A stretch of 64,000 bases of DNA from Castanea sativa (Eukaryota > Streptophyta > Magnoliopsida > Fagales > Fagaceae): positions 19,379,001-19,443,000 of the forward strand of contig NC_134013.1 in NCBI RefSeq assembly GCF_040712315.1, given 5' to 3'. The position numbers were made by a program, and so were the translations under genes. The notes beneath the pieces were generated by a model, which worked only from the letters and a program-made list of their open reading frames with translations, was not told the origin of the DNA and searched no databases. Positions 58,085 to 64,000 of this stretch are shown piece by piece. Positions within the stretch are counted from its first letter, which is position 1; each line of letters begins with the position of its first letter.

Positions 58085-59098
58085 TCAGGCACTAATTATT
58101 TGGAATAAACACTGTGGCGCCTCTCTCCCATATATAAGCCAGAAGATTAGAGAGAGCATAACCGCAATAGAGACCATCACCAATCCTATATAGATCCATC
58201 TACTGTATTGCCGAAGACCAGGACAGTGATCCCTATATATTTCGCTGAAAGTTTGACGCACAAATGTGCAGTCTTCAAGCTCAACCAGGAAAGGACCATA
58301 ATTGTACAAGGCAACGCCCACATTTACTCCAGCCATCATCTGGTTAAAGAGGGCTGGGGTTAATCGCCCTGTTGTGATGCATATCCCAGTTGTAGAAACC
58401 TGGCAGACGTGGCTCATCCAAACCTGCATGGATTAAATCAAAGTATTAAGCCTTCCATTTTATGCTGACACCAAAGAATCACTGCCTAATGCTTCACAAA
58501 ATTGGTTGATTTTGTAAAAATGAGACCATATGAATATGGGAAAAACTTAGGCATTAGGTTGCCAATCAAAATTCAAACACTCAGCCGCATTAACTAATGT
58601 AGCACATACTCTTTCCCAAGGACAATTTAATTCAACGCAACCAAGTGTTTGACTTTAATTGGAGGTGTACCTAAGCTTTTCCCAATTATATGTATGGAAG
58701 AGGACCAACTCCAGAAAAGAGTTTCCTGGCTCTTTTTATTTTATTCAAACATTTCCAAGTTCCCTAGAGTTGCTAGGTTCTTACTTCAGTTGCATTGCTT
58801 GGTTCCACCTCACCATCAGAGCAATCACGATCAGTGAAGTCAGGATAAAATGGATTGCAGAGGATTGGTACCAATGGGCCAGATTGATTCTGATACATTT
58901 GCTTGAAGTTGGGAGAGAAATTTATGTTAGAGACATTGGTAATGACTGAGTTGATCATATCAACAAGTTGAGAAGTGACTTCCTTGCTCCGCAACAACGT
59001 TTCCTGTGCAGTTGCATTGTCCACGCAGGGCAGTATATCATCTAAAGCTGTATAAGAAGTTGGGTTTTGAACCCATTCATCCATTGCAACACAAGTGT
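58085..59098 (-). CDS. Plant transmembrane protein (DDB_G0292058-like family), last two exons
   Basis: C-terminal 217 residues or so of a conserved plant membrane protein resembling Arabidopsis At2g12400/At2g25270. Biochemical role unknown. Exons: 59098-58785 (starts in phase 1 after a TGCAG acceptor) and 58423-58085 (phase 0, ends in TGA/TAA-class stop after FQIISA); the intron is GTAAGA...ATGCAG. The first exon reads DTCVAMDEWVQNPTSYTALD with paired cysteines and N-glycosylation sequons (NAT, NVS, NFS, NQS), as expected for an extracytoplasmic domain. The last exon has CQVSTTGICITTGRLTP, CTFVRQTFSEIYRDHCPGLR and one strong membrane helix (WIYIGLVMVSIAVMLSLIFW) followed by a short tail. No break is visible. 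The N-terminal part (several more membrane helices in relatives of about 500 aa) lies beyond the hAT insertion and was not found in the window. Confidence 0.78.
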
Positions 59099-59541
59099 CT
59101 GCAGCTACACTAGTAGGTCAAAGGGGCAAAAAAAAAACTATGATGCACGGACACGGACACGGACACTCCGATACGGCAATTTTTGAAAAATAAGGACACA
59201 ACATGGCATGGACACGGCAATTAAATAATTAATTAAAATTTATATTTAGGCATTTTTTTAAATATTTTTAGACATAAAATACATTTATGTCTAAAAATTA
59301 AATTATGTAACAACTACAAATAAGCAAATTAAGACCCAAAGTAATACAATAATATACATAAAGTGTTTAGAGTACAAACCAAACTACAAAAGTTTAAATA
59401 GGCTACATTCAAGTATTCAACATCAAAGATCAAACTACAAACATAAAAGGAAACCAAACTTTAAACTGTCAAGATTACCATAGAACAAGAAGTTCAATAT
59501 CAAACTAAAAACATAAAAGGATAACTAAAAACATAAAAGGA

Positions 59542-61775
59542 TCACAGAACAACAACATCATCATCGTCATCAATATAGTCATCATTCTCAACAAGACTTA
59601 TCTCCATCTCTGGCTCATCTAGTGTGAGATAAGCAATCTCAAGCAACCCAGGTCCTCCAAATGGCTCATTCCAAGTATCTCCACTAATGTCCCACTTCTT
59701 AGAGTTTCCTTTAGTGTACTCTTCTCTCCTCCTTGAAAGAAGCCGAAGATTAGAATGAACAAATACTAAATCTTCAGCACGTTTAGGAGTAATTCTATTC
59801 CTCCTCATACAATGGATGAAGCCATATGTACTCCAATTTCTCTCAGCACATGATGATGAGCAAGGCTGTCCAAGAAGCTTTAGAGCTAAAGTTTGAAGCA
59901 TTGGCAACCTGGACCCATAATTTAACCACCAAAGTGTTGGATCCAAGACCCACCTATCATCCATGTTATCATCATCATAAGCTCCAATTCCTGAAAACAA
60001 ACCAAAGTCCATAGTGACATTCTTCCTATCATCAATATCAGGAAAGAATCTTTTGAGGCACTTGTTTCTCTCCGTAGAAAGTTCAGCATCCTTGTGTGGC
60101 GCAACACGACCTCTGCCTTCCTCAATCCATTTATTAGTATAATACCTAGTTAAAAGCAAATTAGAAATGCCTAAAGAATATTAAAAAAAAAAAAAAAGAT
60201 TGAAGAGATAGAAAAATTACTTCGGATTCAAGGAATGTGTTAAGCAATGAAGTGGTGTGCAATTTTTAGTCCACCATTCAATAAGTATAGCATGTACCAC
60301 ATCATAGAATGGAGACTCCTCATATTCTTCCTTGCCTTCTTGCTTGTATATTTCTTTCTTCACATTTTCTATCATGGAATCCCACATTTCATACACCTTA
60401 TGGAGAATGGGTGCATCCGTGTCAGCCACTCGAAGCATCTCATAAATAGGTCCTGTGAATCTCAGAATATATGCAACCTTGTCCCACCACAAATCATTCA
60501 AAACATAATCCCTCATAGTTTGAGCTTTTCCTACATCATCTTCTCTATATGACATCCATTCCTCACTAATGACCATATTTCGAAGATGCTGCTTTACTTG
60601 AAACAATCTTTTAAGCATGATGATTATTGAAGCAAATTGTGTTTCAGCAACAGCAAGTAACTTCAAAGGGGAAAATGAATTAAAAATTGCTAATCTCATA
60701 GAATGATTTGTGATAAAAATACGAATGAAAGTTGCCTCATCTGAAACTTGTGCAATCCAGTTACATTCATTATATGCAACCTCATTCTGCAAAGAATTCT
60801 CAGGTGCACATATATTCTTCAAGGCCAAATTGAGGGTATGCACAACACAAGGTGACCAAAATATATGAGGATATTCAGCTTCAACAATAGATCCTGCAGC
60901 TTTCATAACAGATGCATTATCAGTAATAATTTGAACAACATTAGTATGCCCAACCTCACGAATGACCTTTAGAAACAAATCAGAAATGAAGTGCTTGTCT
61001 TTGTACTCTTTGGTACCATCAATGGATTTGATAAAAAGTGGCCATTTCTCTGATGTAGCCATAAAATTGATAAGTGGCCTTTTTTGTGGATCTGTCCACC
61101 CATCACTTACTATGCTTAAACCCCTTTCTTTCCAAGTGTCTTTAATTGACTTCAACAACTTCTCAATATGTACCTTCTCTTTATGCAACAAAGTTGTTCT
61201 CAATTTATTGTAACTCGGAGGAATATAGCCCGCCAAATTATTATTACATGCAAATTTGATCATCTCAATCCAATAAGGGTTCTTAGCAAAGTGAAAGGGT
61301 AAACCAGCAGAATAAAATGTCCTAGCAATAAGAGAATCTAATTGCTCTCGACATTGATTGTTAAAACACATCTCCAAAGTAGGATTCCCAACCCCTTTTT
61401 TTTCTGAAAAAAAGGATGACTTGTAGCTGTACTACTGAGAGTAGGACCCAAATGAGGACTACTAGGAGAATCAGAAGGTAAAGACACTAGCTTAGGCTTC
61501 TTCAATCTACGCATAGATTCCTCATACGCATCTTCTAATTTTTGCATTTCATTTAGATACTCATCTCCAACCTTTCCACATGGTTGTATTCCACAATTAG
61601 ACAATTTTAACAAATGTGCCTTCACCCTTGAATAAGACCCCTTAAAAGTTTTTTCACAATAGTTATATTTGAAAGTAACATTCCCACCACCACCACCAGC
61701 AGCTTTTTCTAATTTAGTAACATATTTCCATAAAGGAGCAACTGCCTCAGTTGATTTTTCACATTCAATATTCAT
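59542..61775 (-). pseudogene. hAT transposase (BED, DUF659, dimerisation domain), one frameshift
   Basis: DNA transposase that would cut and paste the surrounding element. Two exons: 61775-60220 and 60145-59542, joined across a 74-bp intron (donor GTAATT, acceptor AACTAG) that restores NPK-YYTNKW in frame; about 715 aa. BED-type zinc finger (YNYCEKTFKGSYSRVKAHL, residues 35-60) with the first Cys replaced by Tyr. DUF659/RNase-H-like core with SDGWTD and ITDNA aspartates and CVVHTLNLALK (C-x2-H). C-terminal hAT dimerisation domain (WWLNYGSRLPMLQTLALKLL, CAERNWSTYGFIH) with the expected Glu, then an Asp-rich tail. One +1 shift at an A/G run (about 61393-61404, after FFQKKK) breaks the frame. 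Otherwise unusually intact for this window, so it is young or recently active. Confidence 0.85.
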
Positions 61776-62440
61776 TTTAGTAAATCACCTACAATATTTA
61801 AGCAATTCAACTTTAATAAATAAATTAAACTTATGGCAGTAACAACTAACAAGCAATATGGCAAATAATGTAACATAATCACAATATCCCACTCTCACAG
61901 TCACACACGGTCACTGTGTGACCGTAAGAGTGGGTTTAAAAATTTTATAAAAAAATAAAATAAAATAAATAAAAAAACGTGATAAGTTAAGTTAAATAAA
62001 CTACCCATCTCATTCACCTAACTAGCCAAACAAGTCAAATACTTGAAAGAGCACAACAACAAAAAAAAAAAAAAAAAAAGAAGCGTCGGACCTGACTTGT
62101 CTACGCCGAGAGAGAGAGATCGGAAGGGACAGGCGGACAGGGATGGCATCGACGTATGGAGCTCGCCGATCGGCCCGATTTAGCTCCAGCGAGAGACAGG
62201 TCAGCGGCGGAGATCAGAGGAAGGGTCGGTGGTTCTTAACTGAGAAGTGAGAGGCTGAGAGCTTGTGGGTTTCGAGGCAAATGACTGAATGAAGTTGTGG
62301 GTTTCATCATTTTGTTTTAGGTATATCATGAGATCAACGGTGGGGGTAAGTCCATATGTCAAAAATCTGTGATTTTCCTCTTCTTCTTTTTTTTTTTTTT
62401 CACTGCTGGCGTGTCGGACTGTCGGAGCCGCATCGGCTCC
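61776..62440. other. 5' region of the hAT element
   Basis: Includes an A-tract (62059-62078), a GC-rich (GA)n-containing segment (62085-62230) that may be transposase 5' UTR or promoter, and a T-tract (62386-62400). No separate gene. Confidence 0.5.
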
Positions 62441-62446
62441 ATGTCG

Positions 62447-62488
<42 letters not shown>
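62447..62488. repeat. Poly-A tract, 42 bp
   Basis: Uninterrupted A run between two GC-rich hAT subterminal segments. Confidence 0.9.
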
Positions 62489-62491
<3 letters not shown>

Positions 62492-62577
62492 ACACTTCTC
62501 GGACACCAGAGTCCGGCGAATCGTGGCGGTTCCGGTGTCCGACACGTCGCCAAAAACGGCGTGTCGGTGCAACCCAG

Positions 62578-62652
<75 letters not shown>
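62578..62652. repeat. Poly-A tract, 75 bp
   Basis: Uninterrupted A run directly at the right end of the hAT element. Its length is likely unreliable in an assembly. Confidence 0.9.
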
Positions 62653-62653
<1 letters not shown>

Positions 62654-64000
62654 ACATTCATTGGTTAAAAGATCAGTAGCAAAAGAACAAACTTTCAGAG
62701 GAAAAGGCAAAATTTATGTTTTTATGAGAAAACATAAAAAGAAAAACACAGTAAAATTGCATTTAGAATAAACCTGCAAATTATCACAACTGTTGCAGAA
62801 AACTAAATTTGAAACTTTTTAAAATTGGTTTTCATTATAAACACAAAACTAGCTTTGAAAATTTTAGCACTTGAGCAAAGGAGATTATGAATTTTCCTTT
62901 CTAACTTCTGTGACTGCTATTTCAAACTTTTATCACAAAGCACAGATGGCACCTTCTACTTTGAGAAATGATGGATAACTCTCTTATGTGTTTAGGGTAC
63001 AAGCTTAATGTGATGGCTTGTAACAACTGAGAAGAGATCCATTCACTTTGTATTAATAGCTTATAATAGAATATGATGACGTATAAGATGATGAAAATAC
63101 TGCATAACACCATTATGCTTTGGCCTTTATTGTCATGGCTTTGCAGGCAACATTGTGAGACAGTCCATCAGTCTTTCACTATGATAAATATATCTAACGT
63201 CCAATGAGATCTAGCTTCAATGGCACCTCCTCCCCTTGTAAGAGCAAGGTCTAGGGAGAGGTTGTAGGTTCAAGACCCACTAGATGCATGTAACTTTTCC
63301 ATAAAAAATTATAAATATACCTTATTTTGTACTGTAACAAATCTGCCATCAGTTTATGATAAACTAAATGTCTAGCTTTACCACAAAATATCAATTAAAA
63401 AGTGAATGCAAAAAGCATATGAATAAGACTATACAAAGATTTTGTAATTAAATTGTTGTAATTGTTTTTCTTTTAGTATATTTCTTGCGGGACAGGTTTC
63501 CAAAGTGGTTTTTCCATTGAGAAGATTTTCCATTGGTTGTTCTCTTTGGTATCAAATCTTGTAAATTGCTTGTATTGCTTTCACCATAGGTATCTAGATC
63601 TTAATAATGGGTGTGATTGATAACTAAAACCGTGGACTCCACCCTATTGATCGCGTAAATAGAATTTTCACACAAAATATGAGAATATTGTGTTAGTTCT
63701 ATTCTAAATGAACAATAATAAAAATATTAGAATATTATGTGTTAGTTATATTCTAATTGAAAAATAATTAAATTAATATGAATTATAATATTATAAAAAA
63801 TTGAAAAGAAATACCAAATATCTTAAATTCTTATAAAATTATACTAAGCATTAGCCTCCAATATTTAGAAAATATCTCATTTTTATTATCTCAAAAGCTA
63901 TTTATCTATTATACCATATCATTTTACAATATACCCAACATCCCAACTTTTATTTTACCATACAACATATTAAAATAATATATCTACACAATAAAATAAT
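62653..64000. other. Probable host intron or upstream DNA
   Basis: AT-rich and without supported exons on either strand, except the SINE-like repeat. Upstream exons of the membrane-protein gene are expected on the minus strand beyond the right edge. Confidence 0.45.
63206..63312 (+). mobile_element. tRNA-related SINE-like repeat
   Basis: A-box-like TAGCTTCAATGGCAC is followed at normal tRNA spacing by B-box-like GGTTCAAGAC (63268-63277) and an A-rich end. It is a different family from the SINEs at 16.1 and 33.8 kb. No clear target duplication. Confidence 0.5.

Larger units (their letters stand above)
59139..62577 (-). mobile_element. hAT transposon, near-complete, in a host intron
   Basis: Left end TATGATGCACGGACACGG; right end, inverted, with the related GTGTCGGTGCA and GTGTCCGACAC words (62535-62572). 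The (C)GGACAC words repeat just inside both ends. It carries a transposase gene in the same orientation as the interrupted host gene. Its left end lies about 40 bp upstream of the host acceptor at 59099-59100. Exact TIRs and the 8-bp duplication could not be fixed because both flanks are A-rich. Confidence 0.7.

Noticed and set aside
62120..62150. GAGATCGGAAGG resembles a sequencing-adapter start
   Set aside because: Only about 10 bases agree and the continuation differs; it lies in GC-rich element sequence.
62201..62771. Long open frames of poly-Phe or poly-Lys on both strands
   Set aside because: They are translations of homopolymer A/T tracts and hAT subterminal repeats, open in several frames at once.

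Overview
This is nuclear DNA from a dicot plant. It has AT-rich intergenic sequence, GT-AG introns, a plant WRKY gene, and dense nested transposable elements (TEs) of plant type: LTR retrotransposons with tRNA-iMet-like primer sites, an RNase-H-bearing plant L1 LINE, tRNA-derived SINEs, hAT, MULE and Tourist elements. The retrotransposon gag and its companion ORF look like families I remember from Fagaceae (oak, chestnut, beech). That attribution is from memory, not computed.

Layout. 0-6.6 kb: a solo LTR, a TIR element and a hAT-type MITE with a perfect 8-bp target duplication. 6.6-11.1 kb: a complete non-coding LTR element (element 1). 11.5-13.9 kb, minus strand: a five-exon group IIa WRKY gene (WRKY18/40/60 type, about 333 aa), the only host gene seen in full. 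Its promoter carries W-boxes and a Tourist-like MITE. 16.3-26.2 kb: a minus-strand LTR element (element 2) with decayed gag, a second decayed ORF and no recognisable pol, itself invaded by two solo LTRs and a hAT MITE. 26-35.6 kb: gene-free DNA with MITEs, a fold-back element and a SINE.

A direct segmental duplication links about 35.6-41.3 kb (copy A) to about 51.2-56.7 kb (copy B). A MULE-like element and a solo LTR lie in copy A and are absent from copy B, where the empty sites can be read. A hAT MITE and a roughly 1.7-kb array of GC-rich palindromes (CACTA-like) lie only in copy B. Between the copies are a decayed 4.5-kb L1-type LINE with exact target duplication and two Tourist-like MITEs. 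57.2-57.8 kb: a solo LTR. 58.1-59.1 kb, minus strand: the last two exons of a conserved plant membrane-protein gene. 59.1-62.6 kb: a nearly complete hAT transposon inserted in that gene's intron about 40 bp from the acceptor, with long poly-A tracts at its far end. 62.7-64 kb is probably more of that intron or upstream DNA.

How it fits together: two host genes (one complete, one partial) sit in a TE graveyard. I found no tRNA or rRNA genes, no CRISPR and no defence-type or biosynthetic cluster. The unusual material is TE biology: the gag-plus-accessory-ORF element without pol, the TCGATAG motif clusters shared by elements 1 and 2, the palindrome array in copy B, and the paired occupied/empty insertion sites. 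Element boundaries with target duplications were read directly; family names come from established features; ages and functional effects are inference.
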